Source of the DNA: Mytilus edulis
Lineage: Eukaryota > Mollusca > Bivalvia > Mytilida > Mytilidae
NCBI RefSeq assembly: GCF_963676685.1
Contig: NC_092354.1
Coordinates: 69,366,178 to 69,430,177 of the forward strand
DNA length: 64,000 nucleotides
Reading direction: 5' to 3'
The notes below the pieces were generated by a model that ran no database searches, was not told the DNA's origin, and worked only from the letters and a program-made list of their open reading frames with translations. Of the stretch, positions 45,871-58,623 are shown piece after piece. Made by a program: the position numbers and the translations under genes. Positions within the stretch are counted from its first letter, which is position 1. Every line of letters begins with the position of its first letter.

Positions 45871-47074
45871 CTAGTTCAGTGATTATGGACGTCATACTGA
45901 ACTCCGAAACATATTAATGAACTTAAATTGAAAATCATAAAAGTCTAACAAAGGAGGCTCCTGACTTAAGACAGGCGCATACATGTAGCGGGGGTTAACA
46001 TGTTATAAAGCAAATGTGCATAGCATACAGAATGCATAGTATTACATATGAATTCAATAATGCAATAAGTTCATGAGAATTTACAGATATAGAGTTATCT
46101 TCAAAGTTAAAGAAAAATACTGAACTAAAATTAAGGAGTATGGAAAGGAAGGGTCCCCGTCCAGACCCCATCTCGAGGCTTCTCTTACATCTAAAAAAAA
46201 CTCAATGTGGACTTGTTATACATGTATACGAAGTGGCGGAAGTGTTTATAAATGTGAAGCACTGGTCTTTACACGAAATCAATTTCAGAATAAAAAGAAA
46301 TATGTTTATATTATATCTTCATGTTCTTTCTGTCTTTCAGCAGTTTTCAATATACTTTACTAATATACAACTATCGACCAAGGATAGTCAGATGTTTCAG
46401 AGTTTAATGATTCACAAATCTTGCAGAATATACAGATCTAATGATTTATCTCAACACAAACAGGCATCTATCTCTCGGCCTCGTTAACCAAGAGAAAAAT
46501 GATATACTTGCACTGATAAAAGTTTAATTACTAAAGTATGCTAAGTATTTTAGATTTGGTAAAATTCACGTACAATTTTATCATTAATATAATTTAAAAA
46601 TTATTTCAATTTAATATTTATAAACGCTATTTTAAATCTAAAAAAGTCAGGTAGTCTCCATTTTTGTCATTAATATCATTCTATAATTATTTAAATTCAG
46701 TATTTATTAAAGTGGACGAAGATGTTAGATTGTGCCTTTTTCAATTTTCATTTCAGTCAATATAATCTTGACCCTTTTTCTCTTCTGTATTAGCTAGTAT
46801 ATGAATGTACCCTTTATCTATGAAGTTCCTTGATTTTTCACTTTGTACAACTTTAACCTACCCACGTTCAAAAATGGCTCGAGGTGCCAAAATCGTCTTA
46901 TAATGGATAAGCATGCCGATTTTTTTAATGGGAGTTCATTCCTTTGGTTCATATCCTAAGATAGGTTCAGTGGTGCTATTACTGATTTAAATAACCTTTT
47001 TAGCTCAACTGGTTCGAAACCGAATATGATTGAAAGCAGTAAGTTATGTTTGTTGTGAACACGGCCTGTGTCCT

Positions 47075-47215
47075 AAAATTGAAAATGGAAATGGGGAATG
47101 TGTCAAAGAGACAACAACACAACCATAGAACAGACAACAGCAGAAGGTCACCAACAGGTCTTCAATGCAGCGAGAAATTCCCGCACCCGGAGGCGTCCTT
47201 CAGCTAGCTTATATA
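47075..47215 (+). repeat. 'gagacaacaacccgaccata' repeat copy
   Basis: Same family, from 'aaattgaaaatggaaatggg' to 'ggcgtccttcagc'. Confidence 0.7.
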
Positions 47216-48294
47216 ATTAAGAACAGATATTTACAGCTCAACAAATAATGTAGTCACCAATTCGTAGATTTCAGAAACTATAGGTCACTGTACGGCCTTC
47301 AGCAATGCACAAAATCCGTACAGTATAGAAAGCTATCAAAGCACAAGGGACAACTAAAATTAATGTTAAAAAAAATCGAAAAGTATATTTATAACATGGT
47401 AACAGGTGTTAAGGTCTACGTCATTTGGTCTCTGGTGCAGATTGGTTTCGTCATTGGCAATCGTACCACATCTTCTTATTTATAGAATGGCAAAAACATT
47501 TATATCCAAATGTGCGACGATAGTAACATAGCAACTCTGCTTATTCTGGTTACACGATAAACTAATGGAAGCAACAATTCACAACACTACAATATCTCCA
47601 TCTAGAGTCATGTATTATTATGTTATCAAAAATCGATGTGCTTCAAACAATTATCAATCATTTTACTTAAAAAATAATATAAAACAAAGTTTATAAATTA
47701 TATTGAAAAAAAAGGATGTTAAAAAATTAAAAGACGCATACCTGCACAATTGTGTGGCAATCCTTTGTATGATGTCAATATACCTCCGACTAGAAATAAT
47801 CCGAAAAGTTGTGCTCAATGCCATGTTTGTGAAATTTGAACTATTCAAACATTCTAGGGGGAGCGGGTGAAACGTTTTGATTTCTTTTAAAAGAAATATA
47901 GCTAGATAGTATCGTGTTTTATTTATATATCGAACCCTTTATATATATTTTATTACTTGCTAAAATATTTCCTGTGGTCAATTCTCACTTTAAGGATTTA
48001 CACGAACGCACAATAGACATTTGAGGTATCTAAACGTTTCACAATCACAAAATAGTTTCAGGGATTTTTTCTTGTTGTATATATTAGTGTATGAATATTG
48101 CATTGCATAAAACAAGCACAGTGATAAACAAACAGAAAATGATGACCCCCCTCCTTATTTTTTTTGTTTAACACGGAGTGATTTCCCAGCATTAATATAG
48201 GAGTTCTAATAATTATTTATAGGAGATTTTCAACAATTTATCATGTTCTATATCAAAATGTATACATAAAAAATATGTTTTATATCACAAGTGC

Positions 48295-48450
48295 CAGGGG
48301 CGGATCAAGCCATTTTAAAAAGGGGGGGTTCCTAACCCAGGACAAAGGGGGGGTTCCAATTACATGTCCCCATTCAAATGCATTGATCGTCGAAAAAAAG
48401 GGGGTTCCAACCCCCCCAACACCCCCCCCCCCCCCTGGATCCGCGCCTGA
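48295..48450. mobile_element. MITE with GGATCC ends, copy 2
   Basis: Starts 'ggggcggatcaagcc' and ends 'ctggatccgcgcc'. Inside it shares 'tccccattcaaatgcattga' with 31791-31922. The ORF 48275-48469 over it is an artefact of the G/C homopolymers. Confidence 0.7.
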
Positions 48451-51400
48451 GTGCTGTTTTTTTCATTAACATTTATTTGTACATATGAACCTCGTCCCCA
48501 ATCTATCGACAAAACAGACAAGTAAAGATATCAAAGACAATTCCTTTTCAGACTTTCTTTTCGTTTTGACATTTGTTTCTTTATTATTTTAAGCAATACT
48601 CAGAATTTTGACTTTATCTATTTGAATTGTTTCTCCTTTTCGCATATCAAGATACTTAATAGCTTGCTGTATTATATATACGGTATACTGAGGTTTCGCT
48701 CATTGTTGAAGGCATCAACTTCTTTTTGTCTCTTCTGGATAATTGTCTCGTTGACAATCACACTACACATCTTTACTGTTATTATCTTATACAGAGATAT
48801 TTTTTCTTATATTAATAACGTTTTTTAATCTTTAAAATATGTGTAACGGGAGTGGAGTTTCCACTAGTTTCGTTTTCCCGTTGTCTACCCAAGTTCTGGG
48901 ATATTGGACAAACTACGTAAAACTACGTAAATATAAACAAGATGTTTGTTTTAAAGACAAATATATGAACATAAGTTTACATAATAAAATACTAAAATAT
49001 ACGGTGGTGACTATAGTCTACTTGTCCTTATAAAGTTCCATATTTGTAAGCCAAACGGTATGAGCGTCTGCTCATTTCAAATCCTAAGTATAGACTGCCC
49101 CAAACCCGGTGAGTGACGTCATACTTATAGATCCTAGGGACAAAGAGCCCAGTCGAGCCGGATGTCGGGCACGTGCAAGAAGCAGGAAGTCTCGACAAGA
49201 ATAATTTATACATGGACGGCCTCGGGAGAAAGTGTTACGGAACTATAAGTAATGCTAACATTAACCATTTCCCCCATATAAATAGAATGAACAAGTAAAC
49301 AAAGTTTCCACCATTACATATGTGTATGCGCAATTAGTATCTTTAATTGTTTCAACTATAAACTCCTATGAACCAATATTTTCTGTTAAATGTGATAGTA
49401 TTTTTTCATAAATAACATATAATTGTTAAACTCTTGTTTTTGTCATTGCCGTGGTACTGCTATGTAGAACTAATGTATTATTTTTTTTTAAAGACTCTAC
49501 ATCCTTCCATGAAGGAGAGTATATAGTCATGGGAAATATTTAAATAAGATTCATATGACGGTCAAAATGTATAAGGTGTGTCTGTTAAATCATCTGTCAA
49601 TTAGCAATTGTGACATGCCGTGAAGATATAACGGTCTGTTTAGTACATACATAATCAGATTGACCACAGGTTATACTGGTCAATTTGGTCTTTAAAGTAT
49701 ACCTCCCGAATAATTAACATCTAAACGTGAAAATTCAAATACATTGTATGTATATACGTTTACCTAGCTCAATTTGTCAAACTTTTGATATACATTAATT
49801 AAAACGCGTTTCATTAGATCGGTATTATAGATTGTAATTAATTTCGTGAACACGGAGATTAATACAATGTAGTTTGAATTGTAAATTTTGAGAATCTGTA
49901 TTCATATATAGAAAAGTAACATATTCTACCCATCGTTAGACTGTTGACATGAATATTGCATTATGCACAATTAGTATTCAATATGTATTCAGTATTAATA
50001 TGTAGTTAAATTATATATAAACCAATTCTTAACGACTATTTTTTTAAACTTATATTTTATTCTCATTATCTCATAGATAAATGTCACGAAAAAATAAAAA
50101 AACAATTGAATTTGATATAATACAATAATGATGGATGTGTATAAAATACATGTGAATAATTCATTTTCTTCAGCTTTGTAAATGGCAAATAACAAGTTAA
50201 GATATACTATTTGATTATTCAAAGTTGAATTAGAATAAATCCCGAAAGCTATTCTAAATCACCAACAGTAGATTATCATACTTTGATTACATTTTAGAAT
50301 ATTTGCCTTGCCCTGCAGTATTGCCGTACTATATTATTTTCCTTTCAAAGCGATAAACTGAAACAAAGATATGCTTATTCTTCATGTTCTTTCAAATTCC
50401 GCTCAATCTAAACATGTTGCAGTGGCGGATACAGTTTAGGTAGGGGGCTTAGGATCCCCTGGATTCAAATTAACAAAACATGACGATATGATTAAGATAG
50501 CTTTTTACAGTTTCTTTGAGCTCAGTGCATATTGAAAAAGCAGAATATAACAATTGGCGATAAGAAAATGACGTTTGATCCTTTGAAGCCTAGACATCTA
50601 GCACTCACTGCAAGTACATTACACTGAGTATTAAGGAAGACTACTTTCTTTTGAGGACTTAAACTTCAGAACACTTAGACTATCCTTAATCTGATCCATT
50701 TGAATCCCTATTGTTTTGAAATGAGTCAGTCGCTGTGTTTCTGGAACAAAACTAAAAGAAAATGACTTACCGTCAATCATGAATTTAAGTTAAAAAGTAA
50801 AGGAAACTTATCAAAATAATTGAAGAGAACGAGCCGAATCGCATATACATTTGTTGACATGTATATCATTTCTCATTTTGCACATCACTAAGATGTAGAT
50901 AGCCTGATGAAAATAATCGAAGTTCCGGAATCAGTGCAAACCTTTATTGGTCATAAAAAGAAAGTTTTCGTAAATTTGAATTGTGTAAGAAAAAAAAAGA
51001 TAGTTAAGGAAGTTTTTGTCAATAAATATGTCCTGGCTACTTTTAATACTGAGAAATATGAAATTCACCTAAAACACTATTATCTATTAATAACTTCCCG
51101 GACATCCTCCAATTCTTCATCAATTCTTTTTATTAGGTTTCCACCCTTTTATTAATTTTTAAATGACACGAACGTCATGGTTATTTCTTAATTGATTACT
51201 TAGTTACGACGAAGAATGAAGGTCCCAAAAATATAAAGAATCATAATAGAGTAAAATGATTTAAAATAAGAAAGAAAAAAGAATAGAAAATGGGTGTTAG
51301 AATGTAAAGATGGAAGAATAATAGTCTTAAAAATTATAAATAGAGAAAATGGGGCCATATATTATATACATATAGGTTAACTAAAAGTGCAGAAATAAAG

Positions 51401-51480
51401 ATTCCGCTGTCAAAAACCTCTTTACCTTGATAGTCTATGATATTTATTAGGAACATCAATAGCACAAACAAATATACAAC
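48451..51480. other. Intergenic, no gene recognised
   Basis: Contains a dispersed repeat fragment at 48615-48780 and a short GC-richer stretch at 49040-49230 of unknown nature. A 'cagtggcggatac' fragment lies at 50421. The rest is AT-rich with no exon. Confidence 0.4.
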
Positions 51481-51484
51481 AAAT

Positions 51485-51660
51485 GCAGAGGCGGATTTAG
51501 GGGGTGGGGGGGGGGGGGGCAGGGGGCCCGGGCCCCCCTTTTTGGGAAAAAATTTGGTTGCTTATATAGGGAATCACTGAAGCGTGACTGGAGCGGGCCC
51601 CCTCTTAGGTCAGTCAGTGGGCCCCCACTTATGAAAATTTCTGGATCCGCCACTGAAATG
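51485..51660. mobile_element. GGATCC-ended foldback, second subfamily
   Basis: Begins 'gcagaggcggatttagg' and ends 'tctggatccgccactg'. It has a G-run at its left end and 'gggccccc' blocks inside. Only the ends resemble the copy at 31791. Confidence 0.65.
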
Positions 51661-52189
51661 GTTAAGGCATGATTATTTATAGACAATAAACTGGACACAC
51701 AATTGTACAGTAATACAGAGAGCGTCACTCCGTGGTTTTCATAGAGGGGCCTTTTCATATATGATGTTAGAAAATGTATATACAATTATTATTTACAGCC
51801 TACAAAAATATCATTAACAATATAGCTAGATAAGGAAAATGGAATTTCTACCTCTGGTAAGGGAAGGGGTAAAATTAATTTCTGTTCCGAGATACTAGGT
51901 GATTGTTTAATGTATAAATATATATATGATACTAAAAAATTAGACAATTAAATTTTCTTAATAATTACCTATGCTTCAAAATGCGTGATGCTTTATACCT
52001 ATATTTTTGACTTTTCTATTGTATATGCTAGTAAAAAAAACTTTGACTAATGACAAACAGACTGATTGAATGATGCAATTTTTATCAACGTACATTATAA
52101 TTCTTTATTCCGTATAAGCAAATACAGCTCATAGGATCAAACAGATACACAAATTATACAGTTTACATATACCAGCTAGTATACAGCAT

Positions 52190-52340
52190 TAAAATTGAGA
52201 ATGGAAATGGGGAATGTGTCAAAGAGACAACAACCCGACCATAGAAAAAAAAAAAACAACAACAGAAGGTCGCCAACAGGTCTTTAATGTAGCGAGAAAT
52301 TCCCGCACCCGGAGGCGTCCTTCAGCTGACCCCTAACTAT
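52190..52340 (+). repeat. 'gagacaacaacccgaccata' repeat copy
   Basis: Full-length copy about 420 bases upstream of the GPATCH4 start codon. Confidence 0.75.
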
Positions 52341-52763
52341 ATAACAGAGTTTGGAATACAACTTACATTGGTAATAAAGGTACATAACAAACAATCAAGT
52401 GTTACGAATTTTCTCTGTCTCATACAGGTATTTACCCAGATTATAATATTTAATCCTTTAATATTTCTAAGTATACAGTATAAAAATTGTTGGTTTTTAT
52501 AAATAGCTATGAGTCAGATATATACATTTTTTTCAAAACTCGAGTAATCATTCATAATGTATTGATTTTTTTCTATAAATTTTTATTCTAAAATAGAATT
52601 AAAAAAAATCTCTTGTCACAGGGACCTTGACAGTTGTTAGTATAGAAAGTTCCTGCTTGTCACTATCTATTTGTGTAATAAAAGTCTCCTTTCCGTATTA
52701 TCCAAATACGGATAAAACACGTCATTGTACAGCTTTTATAATGCATCACTGACTTCCGACAGC

Positions 52764-52818
52764 ATGTCGAAAAATAAATTCGCAAGGAGTCAACTAGCTA
52801 AACATGGCTGGACTGAAG
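52764..52818 (+). CDS. GPATCH4: GPATCH4 exon 1
   Basis: 55 bases from ATG: 18 codons, MSKNKFARSQLAKHGWTE, plus one G that joins GA of exon 2 to make Gly. The donor is G|GTTATT, a weak site, but the phase and the protein fit. Confidence 0.85.
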
Positions 52819-55800
52819 GTTATTAGAGCTCATATTTACAATGAAAGTTTCAAAATCACACAATTAATATATTCTCAACTAATGATACACGTGTATTTTT
52901 TTGGAAAATAAGTACAGTGATCAGGTGATGCTAAAATATTTATGTTGTTGTTGGTTGTTCTAGCATAAAGCATAAAAGATTTATATAAAGTCTGTATCTT
53001 TCCTCCGCTGTCTGGCGAACTGTAATGTTTAAAATGGTGACACAACTCTTCTTAAAAAATGTGTATGCACTTTCCCTCAAAATTGGATCAAATTGTTGAT
53101 CTTGTATTTGTAAACACATTTGAGCATACAAGTAACGTACATGACATATGACATATAGGAAGAGCAGCACAAATTCATTGCCCCTTTCTCAACTTCACAC
53201 AGTCTCGGTTCTTGTATTTCAAATAATGTAACAGCCACAGCATGTCAAAGCAACAGGTTAACTGGGACGGTGGTGTTCCATCATTTCAAAGGCTGTTTGT
53301 GAGCCTTAAAGGGGCACTAGCTGTCAAATTCATTGTAACCGATTTGACTCAAATTCTCATATTTGGTCTATAACAATGTAAAACATTTATCCAAACTATC
53401 AAAAGTCTAAAATAAACAGTTTACAGAGCATAGGGTAGATAATATATAGGTTCGTTTCGTGTGTATTTTAGTCCAGACGCCATCTAATTAACTATCGATT
53501 TGACCTCAGATGACCATATAAGCGATGTAAACAAAAATAAAGATACGAATAGATTAAACCAACACGTGCAATTGCATTTTTATAGGTCTGTTTGCTTTTA
53601 TTTTATAGATTAAAAATAGATGTTTCTCATTGTTTTTAACCATATAAGAATGATTTTATGTGCATCGAATTAGTAATCAAATGATTTACCGTAGTTTCAC
53701 TTTCATTGTTGACATTCTTTTTCTTTAAATAACCAGTACACGTACAATGCATGCGTTGTCAATCTCCAGCTAGGGGTTAACTTGAAGTTCACATGAATAC
53801 CGGTTAGAATGGTGATGACGTTTTCACTTGCAAGTGAATCAGTCAAAAATTATGTTTAATCGCTTATTTCAACAAAATTAAAGGAAATTGATTGCTAAAA
53901 GCAAATTATTATTTCATTATTCCAATTTGATTAATGATTGATCTAAAAAAAATCATACTTTATTTTTATATATATATCGTAGCTAGTGTCCCTTTAAACT
54001 AGTGCCTGAAATGAGGGCCATGGCTCGAAATTATTTTTTTGGGGCAAGTAAAAGTTCAGGATTACTGGCCCAAATGATATAGTGCAAGCCCAAATGTTTC
54101 GAACAAATTTTTATAGTCAAATGCTGCCTGTTTTGTCAGAACATACCCAGTTACACCCCCCTTTCCAAAAAAAAAAACTATTGAAATAAAAGTTCACTGA
54201 AATTTTAATTGATTGACACTCTGTAAAATTGCAGACAATGAAGGAATCTGGATTGAAGAATAAATATTACTTACTTGGCATACTTTGACGGTTTCTTCTC
54301 TTCTCCTACCACTTCTTTTTAGGAGTGACCAGCTGTTTTTCAACTCTGCCATATTTCTTTTAGTTGTGCCGTGTTACAACCCCTGCTATATTTACCAACT
54401 TCGTTATCATTGGTCGCATGTATTCAGTTTAACCAATCACTACGTCTGTTATATATATACGTTTCAGCAAAGTGTTAGAAAACTCGGCCTGGAACATTAC
54501 AGACCGGATTATAGGAAGATAACAATCCAAGCAAGGCTTCCAAATCGGTCATATATTCCGGACTTTTGTATAATGTCCGGTAAAAGTCCGGCTGGGCAAA
54601 GCATGAAACTGTCATCTACTTTTTAGTTTTCAAGGCTTTCTTAAGAGACGGTCATTTTAACATAATTCGCGATCTTTTTGACCCAACCTTTTGCCTTTAA
54701 CCATGTTAACAGCTTCACATTTCCGGTCATAAAAGTGACATGATGATTAACACACAAATGATTAATTACTATCAAAACAACCCTTACTTCAATACTTTCT
54801 AATTTTAATCAAGGCTAATTAGTTGTTGGATAGCTGAAATCTACCTGTTCAGGTGACAGGTAAACTATATTTAGATCGGTCTATTCAAAGTTATTTTCTT
54901 ACATTTCAGCGGTTTGTATTTAATTGATTTAGTCCAAGATTAAAATTATAAGAAATACGTTTAGAAACATGATTTGATGAAAAATTTAAAAAGGTTTTAA
55001 ATGAAAAATCGTCAGAACTACATTGTATGAACTAGAACATGTGTGCACATGTGCACAGGTGGGAAATTTAATAATGCATCCTACATTTCTTCAAAAATGC
55101 TAAAATTATCATTGTATCTAACGTTCATTTCAAATATTTTGTTGAAGAAATAACGTGGAAAGAGCTTCTTCACTCAGTCATGCTTGTAAACGTACACTGA
55201 TTTTACGTATCCGTTTCTGGTCCATGTTTTACCATTGTCAAGTCAACATCCGGTATAGAAAAATGTGATTTTAAAAACAAAAGTAAAATGTTTTGACAAC
55301 GTCATTTTGCACAAATAACATGAATAAAGAGTCTAAGGCAGAAATGAGCACGCTTATGTGCACACTTCGAATGATGCACTGCCAATTTAACAGTTTACGT
55401 CAGAACATCAAATTCATATCAAAGTAAAGTTTAATATCGGTTTTTTTTAATCTAATGTCAATCAACATGATCAATGGGATGGCCATCTGATTACCATAAT
55501 TGCCTTTTGTGACTTAGTCTTAAGAGATTAAAATCAGGATCAGATATAAAATGACCGGCTGGCTTAAATATTTTTTAGAAGCCCTGAATCCAAGTAGTCA
55601 TAACATTTCATAATTTACTGTCCGAGTAGTCCTGGACCGAGTTTCCTGTAAGCCCAGTTGTCAGAATTTTCTAGTTAATCAACATGATCAAGAGTTGCCT
55701 TCCATTGTTTTTTCTTACAGGAGAGCAGAGCTCTCTGGAAAACATCATGAACATTGAATTCTTTACATGATTAAATTTTTTTTTTTTTAAATTACTATGA

Positions 55801-58623
55801 TTTGAATTTTAGCAGGAGTGTAGGGCAGTCACCCAGACGTGTTATTTTGGGCCAGTAATTACTTGTCTTTTGATAACTTCTGATCGCCCTGAACAAAAGT
55901 GGTTACCTCAGGCGAGTGGGGCAACCAGGCCTAAATTAAAATATTGTTTGTTTGCCCTTTTCCGACCCTATATTTTGAAACAGGGTAGGTAGGTAGGTAA
56001 AATATTTGATTTTTTTCCCCAAAAAAATTACTTGGCTCGGTATATTTTTTTTCATGGGTAGGCAGGTAGGTATAATATTTTATTTTATAGATACAAAATC
56101 TGCATGTCATTTTTGTCTGTTTTGCTTTTGCTAATAAGTTTCTGGGACTACGCTTCAAAAAAAAGTATCATGTAGAATGTGAATTTAATTCATATGCACT
56201 ACTATTTTGTTTTCAAATATCAAAATATAGAGCTGTGCCGCATATTTTAAACGTTTAAATATGCCTGGAACTTTGAAGAGTTTTAGATTGCACTAATATT
56301 CTGTACTACGTACCTTGTACGCTTACCTCTACCATAAGGTTTTGTGTAAGAGATAACTTTGTCCTGGTAAAATATGTCCGGGCAGACATACATTACTAGT
56401 AAAAAAGTCCCTAGAGTGTTTAAATTTCCGTGTGTGCCTATGTTTCTAATAAAAATGGTACAAGACTTAAACTCAATTGTCACATAGTTTACATCGCATT
56501 TATAAATGATCTGTATGGAAAACTTGGGCGATTTTACTGCCAAATATTCTCCACTTCACAGGCTTTTGTCACCTTTGGTTCATGTCAGATATAAATAATA
56601 TAGCAATGCTGGTCGAAGGCATCGTTAACATAATCTTCCTGATCAACGGATCACAAAAGGCCATCCCTACATAGAATACAACGTCCGTTTACACAAAATA
56701 CTACGGTTTGTACACACGTTGATAATTTTGTATTAAACGAACTTTTTTGTAAATGAACCCTGCTCTTCAAGTATAAAAATACAGAGTTAACGTACGTCAT
56801 ATCAAGATTTCAAAGCGTTCAACATCGATTTCAAACAAATGCTTTGAAATTCTAAATGCAAGTGTTCATGTCAAACGCTCACGTGATACCAAACGGACTA
56901 GACCTTTCACGGTAAAGATAAAACCCGAGGATTCCGGTAAAAAAGTTTTGAGCGGGAAATACAAATAAAAGATTTTTGGTAGGAACGAAAAAATAAAATA
57001 AAATAAAGTCTTGCTGATAAGTACAAATAAAAGATTTTCAGGCGGAACGAATTTTAAGGGTCAGTCGGTAAAGGGCAAACAAACAATATTTTAATTTAAG
57101 CCCCAGCCATTTCAAGCACTGCATAAACTCTTCCCTTACCTACATTTTGACAGGGGTGTAACAGCAAAATATAAAAATCAGTTGCAATAAGCCTAGCTCA
57201 AAAGATCAGTATGGGGAACAAAAACACAAAAACAAAAATCAATCGACAAATACAATAAAGAGTACTCTCACATCATGCACATTTATACATGTTATAGTTA
57301 TGGTTTTTATCCTATTTTTCAGGATCTGGTCTTGGTAAGAATGAAAGTGGAATTACAGATGCAATCAAAGTGAAACTAAAGCATGATACAGCGGGGGTTA
57401 GTAAAATAGTTATAGAAACCTTGTAATATCTTTCTTAATACTATATTTTATAACCAGTAACTATGCTGTTAAAAGCTTATGTCCATCTCTCTTTAGCTAT
57501 TCTTACATGTCTTACGAGAACTTTTTTTATTTTTGTGCTATTTAATGTTTTAACTTCTAGCAGTGTAATCACATGTACTTGTCTCAGAAATAAAATTTCC
57601 TATATACTTTTATTATTTAATTTTAGATGTAACACTTGATTGGCTGACAGTGTTTTGTCTATTAGCTCATTTTGTCATGTGACTGTGAAGTAATCAATGT
57701 TTTTTTATGATTTATTCCGGCTTTAAATAGAACTTATATTTTCAAAATAACATGAAAAATGTGGTGCACACTATAATCATGATAATGTAACATGCTAAAC
57801 AGGTTATTTAGTGTGCACAACATTTTTGATGCTATTTCTTCATAGACAAACAAAAATATTAGTCATTCCTTAAAAATATGATGATAATCCGTGATAAAAA
57901 AAATATGTGTTATGTTTTTGAAAGAGACTTAAATATAGACCCAATGGGTCAGGTGTGTTTTATTGTTTTTGTATAAATTTGTATTTTGTTAAACTGTTCA
58001 GTAAAACAGGTGAGACATTTCAGTACATGCACTCTGGTTCAAGTTATTTTTAATTCGAATATTACAAAATTGATATAAATATATTTTTCTTATAAAATCT
58101 GATATAGATATATTTTTCTAATAAAATCGATCAAAAGTTGGTCTCCCATAGAAAATTATGTAACTTCCAGTCTGCACGGTTAGCCACTAGTCCGATGCCC
58201 CAGACTAGTAAAATTCCTTTCGGACTAGTGAGTTTTTGCAAAACTTTGTTTGGACAAATAAGAAAAATGTCTTAATATATAATTGATCTTCGGACTAGTA
58301 GTTGAAAAAGTTTTTGGTGCAGACTGAACTTCTCCAGGTCATGGTTTGTAATCCTGTTACTTTGTGTGAATGAGTATTTATGTTTTTAGTTTAAATGTTC
58401 TTATAAAGTCATTCTAATCATTAACTGTGCTTTATTTCATAATTCTGTTGATTGTATAGCTCAAATTTTGGGCACCTTGATTGGTTAATAAAATCATATA
58501 TTATCTTATCTTATTTACTTATGTTTACAGGTAGGCCATAACAAAGGAGATGAGTTCACATTCCAGTGGTGGGACCATGTATTTAACAAGGCAGCAAGTA
58601 GTATATCTGTCAAGTCTTCTGAT
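52764..58623 (+). CDS. GPATCH4: G-patch domain protein 4 (first three exons)
   Basis: Exons 52764-52818, 57323-57396 and 58531-58623 join in frame. They give MSKNKFARSQLAKHGWTE, then GSGLGKNESGITDAIKVK and LKHDTAGVGHNKGDEF, followed by TFQWWDHVFNKAASSISVKS and SD. The G-patch core (HGW, G-x-GLGK, GI) with the VGH...WWDxxFNKAA continuation is characteristic of GPATCH4. Known members are nucleolar RNA-binding proteins whose G-patch activates the DEAH helicase DHX15, with roles in rRNA and snRNA processing. Intron 1 is 4.5 kb with two transposable elements. Intron 2 is 1.1 kb. Exon 3 ends at GAT|GTAAGA and enters a large tandem array. Later exons, with the usual Lys-rich tail, are not recognised and probably lie beyond the window. 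If exon 3 were read through, 20 more residues and a TGA would follow. Confidence 0.88.
53306..53997. mobile_element. TTAA-flanked inverted-repeat MITE, ~690 bp
   Basis: TTAA followed by AGGGGCACTAGCT at the left, and the reverse complement AGGGACACTAGCT facing TTAA at the right. TTAA target duplication suggests a piggyBac-type MITE. It lies in GPATCH4 intron 1 and has no coding capacity. Confidence 0.7.
55927..57105. mobile_element. Inverted-repeat element, ~1.2 kb, in GPATCH4 intron 1
   Basis: The left end 'ggcctaaattaaaatattgt' and onward to 'tttgccctttt' is inverted at 57065-57105, about 40 bases with few mismatches. The interior has 'gggtaggtaggtagg' stretches and no recognisable protein. 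Confidence 0.7.
57323..57396 (+). CDS. GPATCH4: GPATCH4 exon 2 (G-patch)
   Basis: 74 bases after acceptor TATTTTTCAG. It encodes SGLGKNESGITDAIKVKLK and HDTAG. The donor is GTTAGT. Confidence 0.88.
57397..58530. other. GPATCH4: GPATCH4 intron 2
   Basis: No further exon. A 'ggactagt'-containing repeat occupies about 58185-58320. Confidence 0.6.
58531..58623 (+). CDS. GPATCH4: GPATCH4 exon 3
   Basis: 93 bases, phase 0 to 0, after acceptor ATGTTTACAG. It encodes VGHNKGDEFTFQWWDHVFNK and AASSISVKSSD. The donor is GTAAGA. The last 51 bases (58573-58623) are the seed of the 115-bp array. Confidence 0.85.

Noticed and set aside
49028..49213. GC-richer minus-strand ORF
   Set aside because: No domain or splice evidence; probably part of a dispersed repeat.
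52940..53170. 76-codon minus-strand ORF in GPATCH4 intron 1
   Set aside because: No recognised domain or splice sites; an expressed minus-strand UTR is possible but unsupported.
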